Shown here piece by piece: positions 53,977 to 63,873 of a DNA stretch of 64,000 bases. Origin of the DNA: Gonocerus acuteangulatus (lineage: Eukaryota; Arthropoda; Insecta; Hemiptera; Coreidae); NCBI GenBank assembly GCA_946811695.1, contig OX328125.1, forward strand, positions 96,484,260-96,548,259, read 5' to 3'. The notes under the pieces are model-generated. The model saw nothing but the letters and a program-made list of their open reading frames with translations, made no database searches and was not told where the DNA came from. How positions within the stretch are numbered: position 1 is the first letter of the stretch; the number at the start of each line of letters is the position of its first letter. A program made the translations under genes and the position numbers.

Positions 53977-54800
53977 CCCTTCTTGCAGGGTTACTGTAAG
54001 GAGGAAACAAATTAAAAAAAATATATATATATATATATGTGTATATACCATGTGTATGTTTCTTCCTTATACAAATCCACAACGTTTGACCGATTTTCAC
54101 CAAACTTGGCACACAGGCAGGTCTTGATCCGAGAAATCTCGTAGGCTAGGTCAAGAACGTCTACCAGCTGTCTGTATGTACGTTTGCTCATTATACAAAT
54201 CCTCACCGTTTGACCAATTTTTACTAATGTTAGCAAACAGGTACATCTTGATACGGGGAGAGTCCATAGGCTAGGTCTAAAAGTCTACCATCGGTCTCTA
54301 TGATTATTCTTTATACAAACCCACACCGTTTGACCGATTTTTACTAAACTTGGCACACAGGCAGGCCTTGATCTGGGAAGTCTCGTAGGCTACGTCAAAA
54401 ACGTCTATCAGCTGTTTGTCTGTCTGTTTGTTCCTTTTACAAATCGACACCATTCGACCGATTTTGACCAAAGTTGGCACAAGGGTAGACGTTGATACGA
54501 GGAGTGTCATAGGCTAGGTCAAAAACGTCAACTGTCTGTCTGTCTGTACATTTGTTCTTTATGGAAATCCAGACGGTTTGACCGATTTTGACCAAACTGG
54601 GCGCACAGGTTGGTCTTGATCCGGGGAATGTCATAGGCTAGGTTAAAATCGTGTAGGACTCACATTTCAGGGGTCACGGGTTCGAAACTGTGAACCCGAA
54701 CAGTTAAAGATTTGTGTTATTCGATGTTAATATTACTTATTTGGTTTCTTATGTATTTTGGCTTTTCTAGATGCAGCATGGCACACCGAGTAACAGCTAG
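53922..54800 (+). mobile_element. Helitron/HINE-type element with five ~120-bp tandem units
   Basis: Two (AT)n blocks (53922-53972, 54022-54040) are followed by units starting near 54057, 54180, 54300, 54425 and 54545. Each unit carries AAATCCACACCGTTTGACCG, ATTTTxACCAAACTTGGCAC, GGTCTTGATCCGG and TAGGCTAGGTCAAA. It then ends at GCACACCGAGTAACAGCTAG followed by T. Central tandem repeats, a microsatellite and a CTAG-T terminus match Helitron-associated interspersed elements. Minus-strand frames mirror the repeat period. Confidence 0.65.
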
Positions 54801-55312
54801 TACACGTAGTAATATAAATCTAACGGATCGCTCTCTGTACTTGGAGGATATATGGGGAAAATACTATTGGAGGATTTTATCAACGCAATATTACCCAAAA
54901 CAATTATTATTGTTTGTCTGTATGTCTGCTGTCTGTCACACACTAGGGGTTAACAATCTCTAAGGGGTCAGCTTATTGACTCTGTCACGTGTAACAATCC
55001 TAGCAGCCTGTATGCTTGATCCCCGATGATTATACGCCTAATATCGTGTATAGAGAAGCATTACTGCAAAGCAGATTATTTTTAAATATCCATATGACGG
55101 TGTTTATAATCCAAAATAAACCAAAAGACATATCTAAAAATTCTGGCCTATCCACACGGACACATTCTATCATTCTAATTATATGGGGACACAGATAGTT
55201 ATTCATATGGGACATGTGTGTCCATGTGAATAAGAAAAAAAAAAGTTTTCATTTTGTTTTTTTTTTAATTTTCATTTTATCATTATTGATTACATCTTGT
55301 ACATCGGTCTTT
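54801..55312. other. hAT interior, unclassified
   Basis: No gene or repeat end recognised; a short A/T run at 55225-55270. Confidence 0.4.
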
Positions 55313-55440
55313 AGCGTGTTTCCTTCCTCCGTCCGTAGGGAGGCAACACAGCAATCTGGAAGTATCGACTAGAAAATTTGTATATGTATACTGGCTCTTA
55401 CCCGGCGTGCCACACTTACACCTACTTTATTATTATATCT
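55313..55440 (-). mobile_element. H1 3' end fragment beside a Helitron-type end
   Basis: TTAGCGTGTTTCCTTCCTCC, a stem-loop and AGTATCGACTAGAAAATTTG (the H1 3' end, minus) run to 55380. TACTGGCTCTTACCCGGCG then TGCCACAC (55389-55416) is the complement of the GGCACxCCGxGTAAxAGC end. Confidence 0.55.
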
Positions 55441-55544
55441 AAAAAAAAGAATAATTATTTGATATTTGTCCAAATTATGAGAATATAACATTTTAAGTTG
55501 AAAGAACTACATCCAGCTTAAAAATGTCAAAAGTCTTGTTATTT

Positions 55545-55622
55545 TTTTATTTAAATTTTAACGTCCATTATTATTAACTAAGAATTTTAGGAGAAAAGAA
55601 AAATGGCTTCTAGGAGCAGTCT
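55545..55622 (-). mobile_element. SINE B 3' tail fragment
   Basis: TTATTTAAATTTTAACGTCC then ATTATTATTAACTAAGAATTTTAGG equals the complement of the SINE B end. Confidence 0.7.
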
Positions 55623-55684
55623 TGCCCCTTCCACTCAGTGTTGCCCCTTCTTCTTGAACAAAAATAAAGAAAATCGATCTTATG

Positions 55685-55689
<5 letters not shown>

Positions 55690-55725
<36 letters not shown>

Positions 55726-55777
55726 CAGGGTCCCCTTATTAAGGGGGAACGCATCTCGACCTAAAAGATCTATTGTG

Positions 55778-55834
<57 letters not shown>
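55690..55834. repeat. Two (AT)n blocks around a 60-bp spacer
   Basis: The spacer contains GACCTAAAAGATCTATTGTG, nearly repeated at 59796-59815. Confidence 0.9.
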
Positions 55835-55837
<3 letters not shown>

Positions 55838-55942
55838 TTAATTTTATTTTATTTTATTTGTATTATTAATTTATTTACCTGAAATATTTCTGGTAAATTT
55901 TCCAAAACGGAAAATTTTCCACCCCACATCTCTACTCTCTAC

Positions 55943-57510
55943 CCTTAACATTCATGACAACTCCCTCTGGGAAACAACAAGAAAAATCTTGAAGTATCAT
56001 CCTGTCTCTTCTCCTCTCCGTCCTTTACCCCTCATCCTGATCACAATGATCCAACACATTATTCAAAAATAATCGAATTCCTCGAATCTCCCCTTCCCAC
56101 TATCCTCGCCTTCTAAACCCATATATCCTTCCGAGGTCAAGCATATCATCACCAAGCTACAAAGGCGCAAATCTCTCGGCTTTGATTTAATAACATCTGA
56201 AATCATTCGCCAGCTCCCAACTAAAGCTATCACATTCCTCACATATCTATACAACTGTATTTTCCGCACCACCTACTTCCCACTCCTGTGGAAATTCTCT
56301 ATTATCATCCTCTTCCCTAAACCTGGAAAACCAACACACTGCCCTTCATCCTATCGCCCTATAAGCCTACTATCCATCCTATCTAAAATATTCGAAAAAT
56401 TACTCCTCAAACGAATCCAACCTATCCTTCACAGCCAAAATATCCTGCCCACTCACCAGTTTGGTTTTCGTTCCCAACACTCCACAGTACAGTAGGGTCT
56501 TCGCGTTGTAGAACACATATCTTCATCCCTAGAGCAAAAAGAATATTGCACTTCAGCGTTCCTGACGTTGCTCAAGCTTTCGATAAGGTATGGCATGAGG
56601 GCCTCCTCTACAAGTTGAAAACCTTTCTTCCCAGCACCCTATACCTCATCCTACGATCCTACTTATCAAATAGGCATTTTCGGGTCCGACAAGGATCAGA
56701 GTACTCAGAATATTATACTGTGGAAGCGGGAGTTCCCCAGGGCAGTGTTCTGGTCCCTGTGCTCTACACCCTGTATACAGCCGATCTTCCAACAAGTCCC
56801 GACACCCTTCTAGCAACCTATGCAGACGATACAGCTATCCTCGCATCCCACCCAAATCCTAACACTGCGTCGCAGAATCTTCAGTCCCACTTGAATAAAA
56901 TTCAAGAGTGGTGTAAAAAATGGAGAATCAAGGTGAATGAGGAAAAATTCCATCACATCAATTTCACCCTCCGGCGCAGTTCCTGTCCACGAGTACACTT
57001 CAATAACGTCCCATTACCCTCTTCTGATACAGTTCGCTACCTCAGACTACACTTGGACTCACGACTTATCACTTAAAACTTAAAAGACAAGAACTTAACA
57101 GACGATTTGGACAACTCGGTAGACTGTTGAACCGCAAATCACATTTAAGTACTGAAAACAAACTGATCATTTACAAATCACTACTGTAACCCATTTGGAC
57201 GTACGGTTCAGAACTATGGGGAACTGCGAAAACATCGAACATCAGACGCATTCAAACATTCCAATCCAAGGTCCTAAGAACAATAGTCGATGCTCCTTTT
57301 TACGTTTCCAACCTCAACCTCTATAAAGACCTCAATATCCCACTCGTTAAAGATGTTGTATTATCCAGATTCCAACGTTTCCATCCTAAACTTTCCATTC
57401 ATCAAAGTCCTCTCCCTATCAAGTGCCACCCACCCACTCTCTCCACCGAGGCGACTCAAAAGACATTGGCCTAGAGATCTGCTGCAGTGACCAAGTGAAG
57501 TGTTAGCAAT
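55943..57510 (+). pseudogene. LINE ORF2 C-terminal part: reverse transcriptase
   Basis: In order: NIHDNSLWETTRKILKYHPV; a segment with IITKLQRRKSLGFDLITSEI (RT motif 0/1); SSYRPISLLSILSKIFEKLL (motif 2a); HQFGFRSQHSTVQ (a stop follows); a frameshift into AFDKVWHEGLLYKL (motif 3, catalytic Asp); AGVPQGSVLVPVLYTLYTAD (motif 4); ATYADDTAILASHP with an intact YADD near 56817-56828; then KWRIKVNEEKFHHINFTLRR. Another frameshift near 57060 leads to LGRLLNRKSHLSTENKLIIY and WTYGSELWGTA. It is the second half of the LINE that begins at 46.2 kb. Jockey clade is judged from motif spacing and WTYGxELWG. Confidence 0.88.
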
Positions 57511-57744
57511 GGCTTTCTCTTTGTTCAATTGCGACAATTTTCTGTGGCTCACCGATCTCCCTTCGACTCCAGCCACTGGTCGGAGCAGAAGGGAGCTTGT
57601 GTAGGCACCTCTCAACGTCATCTGAGCGTCTTTCTGGCGTTAATCGAGGATGAAGTTGGGGGGCCTTGAGCACAGAACCTTCATATTGTATTATTCATCA
57701 TATTACCAGATGTATTTATATACAGGATGTAATAATCAATAAAG

Positions 57745-57750
<6 letters not shown>
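57511..57750 (+). other. 3' UTR region of the Jockey-type LINE
   Basis: The degraded C-terminal end and UTR finish with GTAATAATCAATAAAG and pass into (AT)n. Confidence 0.5.
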
Positions 57751-57789
<39 letters not shown>

Positions 57790-57803
57790 CACATATATAT
57801 ATA
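57748..57803. repeat. (AT)n microsatellite
   Basis: TA run followed by CACATACACATATATA. Confidence 0.95.
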
Positions 57804-58049
57804 TAAACATTCCAAAAGTCTCCGTCTGTCGATTATTTAATATTAATGATGACTGATCCGTATGTTCTGTTAAATTAAGCCTACAAAAAGAGAATATCTT
57901 AATGTGTGTTAATGGTTGTTGTTTTATGGCTTCCATTCAAATGAATAAATGCTTGTGTCGTCTGAAACTTTCGTGGAAAAATAGCTTTCACCAATAATAG
58001 TAGCTACGCCTGTCCCATGTGTAGTTTTAGATTTAGAGTAGATTTAAAT
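57804..58049. other. Spacer
   Basis: No feature recognised. Confidence 0.4.
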
Positions 58050-59095
58050 GTGAATTTTGTACACATACGTCTGTACTCCAATGGATGTTCTCCCGATTTT
58101 GCGCACAAACTGCTTGCTGGCTTGACCTGAAAGCTTCAATGGTAAGACGGAGTCCAGTGTTATGCACGGGATCTAGCATCTTCAAGGTACTGGGTCTGGC
58201 AGATGAATACACTATACTTCCGTAATCCAGTAAGTACCAGTTGTTCGTTCAATAGAAGGTTAGCATTAAGCTTCTGTCAGGGCCCCGCATGGTATTAGCA
58301 AGGATCCTTAATAGACGTAAAGACATTTTACATTTATCAAGTGAGGTTTCCACGTAGGCCTCGACTCGAATTAAACTCCTAAAAATTGTATTGTGATGGA
58401 TAGAGTTATCCTCTTGGAAGGTAGTAACAGTTCTAATTGCGGGATGACAATTTTCTTGATGAACACTATAGATTGCGTTTTTTCATTTAAGTCTTTGAGA
58501 CGATTTTGGAAACTCCAATTTTCCAAGTTGCCTATTACCTCCTGGATTTTGTCTTGGATTAATTTTAGGTCATTTCCGTTACTATAAATAAGTAAATCAT
58601 CAACATACAGGTTATACCTTACTTCTGGCGCGATACACTCGCGGATGGTGTCTATTACGATCTTGAATAGTGTAGTACTCAGAACGCAACCTTGTGGTAC
58701 TCCATTCTCCTGGATAAATGAGTCTGTCGGCCGCCTCCCTACTTTAACTCTAAATGACCTATTCGAAATTAAATGTTCTATAAAATTAATAACATTTTCC
58801 TGAATATTCCATTCGTATAATTTCGACACAATAGTCCGTCGCCATACTATATCGTATGCTTTTTCAACTTCGAATGAAACGGCAATGATAGATTCCTTTT
58901 CAGAAATGCATTAAAAATTTCATTTTTAAATCTAACTGTGTGGTCCATTGTCGAGTGGTTCGATCTGAAACCACATTGATGAAAGGAGCTTATTTTATTA
59001 ATTTCTTTTTCCATGAATTCATAAGAGCCGTATATTAATCATTTGTTCGTATTTCTAGCCGATACAGCTGGTAAAGGCTATTGGCCTGTAACTAG
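58050..59095 (-). pseudogene. LINE reverse transcriptase, minus strand
   Basis: Read right to left: YRPIAFTSCIG-like codons near 59090-59050; SEKESIIAVSFEVEKAYDIVWR (58900-58835, with Glu where the catalytic Asp of motif 3 is expected in F-D-x-E-K-A-Y-D, so check); then the open 152-codon stretch 58829-58371 with ISNRSFRVKVG, NGVPQGCVLSTTLF, NLYVDDLLIYSNG (YVDD intact) and ENWSFQNRLKDLNEKTQS. After a frameshift: LDYGSIVYSSAR, LKMLDPVHNTGLRLTIEAFR and LEYRR near 58250-58060. This D-x-x-Y-SS-AR ... LD-x-VHN-x-G-LRL pattern is common in Jockey/CR1-group LINEs. The endonuclease half is absent. Confidence 0.85.
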
Positions 59096-59545
59096 TAGGG
59101 AGAGTTCTATCATTCTAGAACAAATTGTTCACTAATGGCTTTGTATATGGCCGACCAGAAGTGAAAATATCCCTCCCTAAGGTTCGCGCTTGGTAAATTG
59201 CACAATTCCCTCTATTTGAACGGGTTTTACTATTCACAGAGAAGGAATTTCTAAAATGAAATACTTTTACTGAAATAAGTAGTTCCTAAAAATTGGCTTG
59301 ACGTCATGCGGGTCTATTCAAGGGAGGATAAAAGTTAAGGTCAAGTTCGTTTGCGAAGGGAATCAATAAGAAATACTGACCCCCGCGAAGAATCATTTAT
59401 CTTTTCAAGTACAAGGTCATGTTCCTGATTAAGAATGCTTTTTCATGTACAAAGCTGACAGTACACGCCAGCTGATGATTCTCCATGAAAAATAAAACGA
59501 ATTCGAACTACTCTTCAAAAGAATTTAGGTTATTATTAGTATTTT
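59096..59545. other. Unclassified interval
   Basis: No gene recognised. Confidence 0.4.
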
Positions 59546-59606
59546 TTTTTTATTATTATTATTATTTGGGTGCCTCGACTGCTTTGGTCATTGGCACCTA
59601 TATATT
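59546..59606 (-). repeat. SINE-tail stem-loop remnant
   Basis: A T/ATT run, then GGGTGCCTCGACTGCTTTGG and TCATTGGCACCT. The minus strand gives AGGTGCCAATGACCAAAGCAG with a GGTGCC/GGCACC stem, the conserved SINE 3' domain. Confidence 0.55.
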
Positions 59607-59730
59607 AGTATTCTCATTATAACTGATAGCATTATTAGTAATGCATCTTTTTAAAAAAATAAACAATTATAATCAATTTCACATTTTCCTCTGTGTACTA
59701 TTGTCCTTTCAAATGTATGATTTTTTTTTT

Positions 59731-59820
59731 GGAGGCCCGGTGGCCGTGAGCGTTAAGGCGTGAGCACTTAACACTCCGTGCCAAAGGGTCATGAAGACCT
59801 AGAAGATCTATTGTGCTCCT
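59731..59820 (+). mobile_element. SINE B head fragment
   Basis: GGAGGCCCGGTGGCCGTGAG, CACTTAACACTCCGTGCC, then breaks at GGGTCATGAAGACC. GACCTAGAAGATCTATTGTG follows, shared with 55757-55780. Confidence 0.65.
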
Positions 59821-59867
59821 GATAATCTGCTGGGTCACTTATAGCAGTCCTGCATCCTTGACGAACC

Positions 59868-60200
59868 CTCTGACACTTTTTTGTAAGTTTTTTTTCAGTT
59901 TAGTCGTCGCTAAAGCATATTTATGATCTTACATGGCCACTGCGCATGCACGAACGCCACGGTTTCGTACATCGCAACCGCGCATGCGCGAATGCCAGCG
60001 GTCACTTTTTTGTAACTTTTTTTTTCAGTTTAGTAATCGTTAAAGCATATTTATGTTTTTACATGGCTACCGCGCATGCGCGAACGCCTGAGGCTTCGTA
60101 CATGTCCACCGCACATCCGCAATCGACAGCGGGCACTTTTTGGTGACACTTTTTTGTAATTTTTTTTTCAGTTTAGTCATCGCTAAAGCGTATTTATGTT
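59868..60200. repeat. ~135-bp tandem repeat with CpG-rich NRF-1-like palindromes
   Basis: The unit ACTTTTTTGTAAxTTTTTTTTCAG then TTTAGTCxTCGCTAAAGCxTA recurs near 59873, 60005 and 60148. Between copies lie GCGCATGCACGAACGCC (59943), CGCGCATGCGCGAATGCC (59979) and CGCGCATGCGCGAACGCC (60071). The core GCGCATGCGC matches the NRF-1/Ewg-type binding consensus. No gene start follows. Confidence 0.65.
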
Positions 60201-60234
60201 AAAAATTGTGTTTTGTGAAGTGATCTTATTTAAT

Positions 60235-60320
60235 TTATTTTTGAGGTTTTTATAACACATTTTTACTGAATAATTCTATGAATAATGAACCTTCCCTACC
60301 TATAGTATACGCCCATGCAT
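60235..60320. mobile_element. hAT-type MITE end fragment
   Basis: CTTATTTAATTTATTTTTGAG, TTTTACTGAATAATTC and AGTATACGCCCATGCA correspond to the right third of the CATGGGCGTATAT MITE; the rest is missing. Confidence 0.55.
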
Positions 60321-60555
60321 ACACATCCAGTGCAAACCTCAAGGCAGAGGCTGCACAGTTTGGCCTCAAGGTTTGGATTGAATGGGTCTGGCACATATAC
60401 GATAAGTTAATAAATCTCGCAGCAGGTACTGCACAGTCCATTTATAGATAAATAATGTTGATTTTTAGGACGGGTTTACTAAAAATAACCACTCTTTTCA
60501 AGCCCACTCTTTTGTTGTTGTTTTTTTTTTTTTAAATAAAAAATATACCACCAAA
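60321..60555. other. Spacer
   Basis: A 63-codon minus frame covers 60250-60441 without a recognised domain. Confidence 0.35.
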
Positions 60556-61157
60556 CCTAGTGGAAATTCATTCCACTACTTTAGGTACACTTATACGTCT
60601 TAGCACTCAACCATTTTTGTGTAAAAATGACGAGACAAGAACAGCCGCAATGTGAAATATGTAACACTACTCTTACGATAAAACACTTACTCAAAGAATG
60701 CATGAGACGACGTGACCTGAACTTACCCTACAACTTATGCGAGTTGTTAAGTGAAGATAGCCAACACATAGACTCTATACTACATTATCTACGCAAAAAT
60801 GGATTATACCAACTCATTTGAATGCATCTTACTGTTTCGTTACCATAGTGACATGAATATCCCACCGTAGTCAGATAATTCATCTACCTTCTGATCCATA
60901 CTAATTTTCCTAGGATGCAAATGCAAAAAGACTGATGTACAAACATAATGTAAATAAACTTAATTTAAAATCATGCAATCTAATTTTATAATTGTATGTA
61001 AATATGTGTGTAAATAAGAAATGCAAACTTATTAAGAATAATGTAATGTAAATATGTAAATATATAGACAATACGACGATATAATGTAATTTAGTAATAT
61101 AGATATATGTATGTATAAATGTATGCGTGTGTATGTGTGTGTGCGCGCGTGTTTGTT

Positions 61158-61242
<85 letters not shown>

Positions 61243-61302
61243 TATAAATTGTAAGGTGTACATCGCCATAAAGCGGAACGCCACCAAATAAAATAAATAA
61301 AT
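60556..61302 (+). pseudogene. LINE C-terminal tail and 3' end
   Basis: The open frame 60627-60821 reads MTRQEQPQCEICNTTLTIKH, LLKECMRRRDLNL and DSILHYLRKNGLYQLI. CxxC ... TIKHLLxxC is the same LINE tail module as at 33.9 kb, here running to its natural end. Upstream codons GTLIRLSTQPFL are a frameshifted version of RLRIGHTxLTHSFL. The 3' UTR holds an AT-rich part, a (GT)n tract (61125-61241) and ends AACGCCACCAAATAAAATAAATAAA, a typical LINE polyA-like tail. Confidence 0.8.
61125..61241. repeat. (GT)n microsatellite
   Basis: GT run with GCGCGCG interruptions, within a LINE 3' UTR. Confidence 0.95.
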
Positions 61303-61904
61303 TTTGTGTAAAAATCATTCAGTTAATGAATAAAACTGATATTTCATTCTGAATAATGAATAATCATTTTTATTCATGATTGAATAAAAATGATTTATTT
61401 AATTAAATTGTTATTCAATAAAAATGACTTCTCAAATGAAAGTTTTTATTGATTAAAAATTTAAACAAATGAACATTTTTTAATCTGATTAAGTTATAAA
61501 TAACAAACTAAATAATACGAATTGTCTAAGTGTTAATATGTATTTCTAGAATTAATTCTGGGTATTCGTAGGTAAATTATATCAAATATATCGAAAGTCT
61601 GGCATTAATTTGGTATTTTTTTTTTTTGTTTTGTTTTTTTTATTCTGACTACGTCAGTATTTTGTATTCCTTATTTTGATTGAATAAAAATAATAAATGA
61701 AGAATGGAAAATAATGAATTATTCATAGAATAAAAAACAAATTAATGAATGAATAAATGAATCAATGAATATTTATTAAAATAAAATGTATTAAATAATA
61801 GTTAAAATAGTTTGAACTGGTTTATCTTTAATAGTTCCTCTTCCTCAAACATTATCAAAATATATTTATTTATTTTCTGTTATGTTGATACTATTGGCAG
61901 ATTT
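61303..61904. repeat. AATGAATA/GAATAAAAAT-rich interval
   Basis: 61310-61460 and 61675-61790 consist of loosely repeated ATGAATAA, GAATAAAAATGA and ATTATTCAT words, partly inverted. The style resembles the arms of the palindromic hAT at 18.7 kb, but no TIR or TSD was found. The rest is AT-rich. Confidence 0.4.
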
Positions 61905-62405
61905 CCTCCCTCCCTCCATAGGGAGGAAACCCCCTTATGACAACGACGATAGGTTCTGAAGTAATTTTCGATGGGACGATCTCATTTGAAGAAATAAGTG
62001 CTTAAATTTCTGAAATGGTTTTGGTCTTTTGAACAGTTTTTGGTGTTTGTTTTCCTCAGTTTTTTATTAACTTTTTTTTTTTTTTTCATTAAACAGTAAA
62101 ATTATATTCCATTAAACACATTAGGTAAATATTTGTTATAGAAACATGTTTTTAATAGAGTCAAGAATGAGGGAGAAGGCTGATTGAGTAATTTCCGCTT
62201 TCGTGTAAGCTGGCTACTGTCAGTTTTCTGTGCCTTGTGATGCCTAAAATATCACATTTTGAAAATTTATTCGAGTAGGTGTTGACATTTTTCACATAAA
62301 ATCAAAACAAATATTATCTGTTTTCATTCTAAACTTTCCAAATTTCACAAGGGATAAGTACGAAAATGTGCTAAGATGATGCAGTTCCTGCAAGTCGCAC
62401 TACGT
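61905..62405 (-). mobile_element. H1 short non-autonomous copy
   Basis: The left end is TTTCCTCCCTCCCTCC...GGGAGGAAA. The right end is GTGCTAAGATGATGCAG then TTCCTGCAAGTCGCAC. Interior GAGTAATTTCCGCTTTCGTG and GCCTAAAATATCACATTTTG. Non-coding, ~500 bp. Confidence 0.7.
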
Positions 62406-62464
62406 TTTTAAATACATTTTTTTATGTCAATATGTTTTGTAAATACATGTTGTCTCCCTTTACT

Positions 62465-62697
62465 ATATGTGTAAAATTTATTTAAATTTTAACGTCCATT
62501 TATTATTAACTACGAATTTTAGGACGGGTTATCAATAGGTTACCACCATTTTCTAGCCAGGATAGGGGTGATGCCTTTTCTTTTTTCGAAAGAAAAGCCA
62601 CCGCCCCTAGTGGGAATCGATCCTACCACCTTTGGCACGGAGTGTTAAGTGCTCATGCCTTAACCCTAAGGCCACCGGGTCTCCATATGTGTAAAAT
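62465..62697 (-). mobile_element. SINE B with 13-bp TSD
   Basis: ATATGTGTAAAAT at 62465-62477 and 62685-62697 flanks the element (62478-62684). The minus strand reads GGAGACCCGGTGGCCTTAGG, AAGGCATGAGCACTTAACAC, GGTAGGATCGATTCCC, AAAGAAAAGGCATCACCCC and the AATAATAAATGGACGTTAAAA tail. Confidence 0.95.
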
Positions 62698-62712
62698 ATT
62701 TTTATGTATTGC

Positions 62713-62930
62713 TTCTGGAGGCCCGGCCGTAGCCGTGAGTGCTAAGGCTTATGTACTCCGAGCCTAAGTTCATTGGTTCGATTCCCACTGTGTGTGGTGG
62801 CTTTTCTTTAGAAAAAAGAAAAGGCATCAACACTATCCTGGCTAAAAAAAAGGGTGCTAACCTATATATAACACATCCTAAAATTTTTTGTCAATAATAA
62901 ATGGACATTAAAATTTAAATAACATATTTG
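62713..62930 (+). mobile_element. SINE B, plus orientation
   Basis: GGAGGCCCGGCCGTAGCCG, B box GGTTCGATTCCC, GGTGGCTTTTCTTTAG with AAAAAAGAAAAGGCATC, the CAATAATAAATGGACATT tail and AAATTTAAATA. TSD not clear. It faces the copy at 62478-62684 head to head, 16-30 bp apart. Confidence 0.88.
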
Positions 62931-63466
62931 TTCAGATAAATATTGATTGCCTGATTTATTATACCAATAATAGCTGAAAATGGACAAATTTCTGGCTACT
63001 GGATGTATAGCAAAAGCATGTCTTCAATGTCATGATAACTGATAAACCTTCAGAAAAAAACAATTTATATTACATTTACTTTAGTCAAATATATATTTCA
63101 ACATATTACAAAAATGTACATAATAAATAAATTCTATTTAATATGAATGAGCTTGCTACTGAAAAAAAAAGATACGTCTTGACCTTGCTAACTGGGTTTA
63201 CTTTCAGCCTTCTTACTGCCATAAAATGCATACTTGGTTTTACATATTGGAGATAACTGTAAAAGTTGTATCTTTTACCTTCAAGAAGAAAACTAATGAC
63301 CCAATTAATGCAAAAATATGATAATGTCTAAATTACCCCTCGTATATAAGCAGCTTGCTAAGACCTTGAGTATCAAGTTCTAACAGGGCTTTGACAAAAT
63401 GAGTAAGTGCTTATTTGTAATTATTATCAATTTTTATTTGTCAGCGTCTATTTATTTAATCTTTTA
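62931..63466. other. Unclassified AT-rich interval
   Basis: No feature recognised. Confidence 0.4.
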
Positions 63467-63555
63467 GTACGGTGGCCGTGAGTTTTAAGGCGAGAGAACT
63501 CTGTGCCTAGGGTTGTGAGTTTGATTCCACAGGAGGTGGTGGCTTTTCTCTTGGA
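63467..63555 (+). mobile_element. SINE B head fragment
   Basis: GGTGGCCGTGAGTTTTAAGG, GTGCCTAGGGTTGTGAG, TTTGATTCC, GGTGGTGGCTTTTCTCTTGG. The 3' half is missing. Confidence 0.7.
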
Positions 63556-63870
63556 TTGTCGCAAATTGTCACAGCTCTAATCCCTATAGAATAGCCTTTA
63601 ATGCCTTGAATAAAGTATCAAATAAGACCATTTTTCAATATATTACTTTGTCAATGTTTGTTCTCTAGATTCGATAGTTTTACATGATAGGGAAGATATT
63701 ATGGTGAGATATATTTATGCAACAACATTATTTAAGACAAGAAATTTGAAAAATATCAAAATTTTAAAAATATTTCATTCATTAAGTAGATAATATTTAT
63801 AGAAGGTGTAGATGATCGAGGCTTGTTCATGTGTTAAATAAAACTACATTTCATAACTAAAATGAGTTAC
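63556..63870. other. AT-rich spacer
   Basis: No feature recognised. Confidence 0.4.
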
Positions 63871-63873
63871 CTA

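Larger units (their letters stand above)
47319..55942. mobile_element. hAT-type insertion of 8,608 bp with exact 8-bp TSD
   Basis: The element is 47327-55934. The left end is TAGAGATGTGGGCTTTCTGG; the right end, read inward, is TAGAGATGTGGGGTGG. Both are followed by a GGAAAATTTTCC palindrome. CTCTCTAC is duplicated at 47319-47326 and 55935-55942. Ends and TSD length fit hAT. The interior contains later insertions (H1 with SINE A, P, SINE B and SINE C; Helitron-type modules) and no recognised transposase. The original element was non-autonomous or has lost its gene. Confidence 0.9.
46196..57750 (+). mobile_element. Jockey-type LINE split by an 8.6-kb insertion
   Basis: The 5' part is 46196-47326 (endonuclease and linker). 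The 3' part is 55943-57750 (RT, C-terminus, short 3' UTR ending AATCAATAAAGAAATAT and (AT)n). The parts join at the hAT target CTCTCTAC, and the protein reads through the joined site in frame (NTFLST then LNIHD). Excluding the insertion the LINE is about 2.9 kb, close to a full ORF2. No ORF1 was recognised upstream. Frameshifts and stops make it inactive. Confidence 0.85.

Noticed and set aside
53999..54634. Series of similar minus-strand proteins (VKIGQTVxI... repeats)
   Set aside because: Frames mirror the ~120-bp tandem units of a HINE-type element; repeats explain the similarity.
60910..61287. His-Thr repeat protein
   Set aside because: Translation of the (GT)n tract in a LINE 3' UTR.
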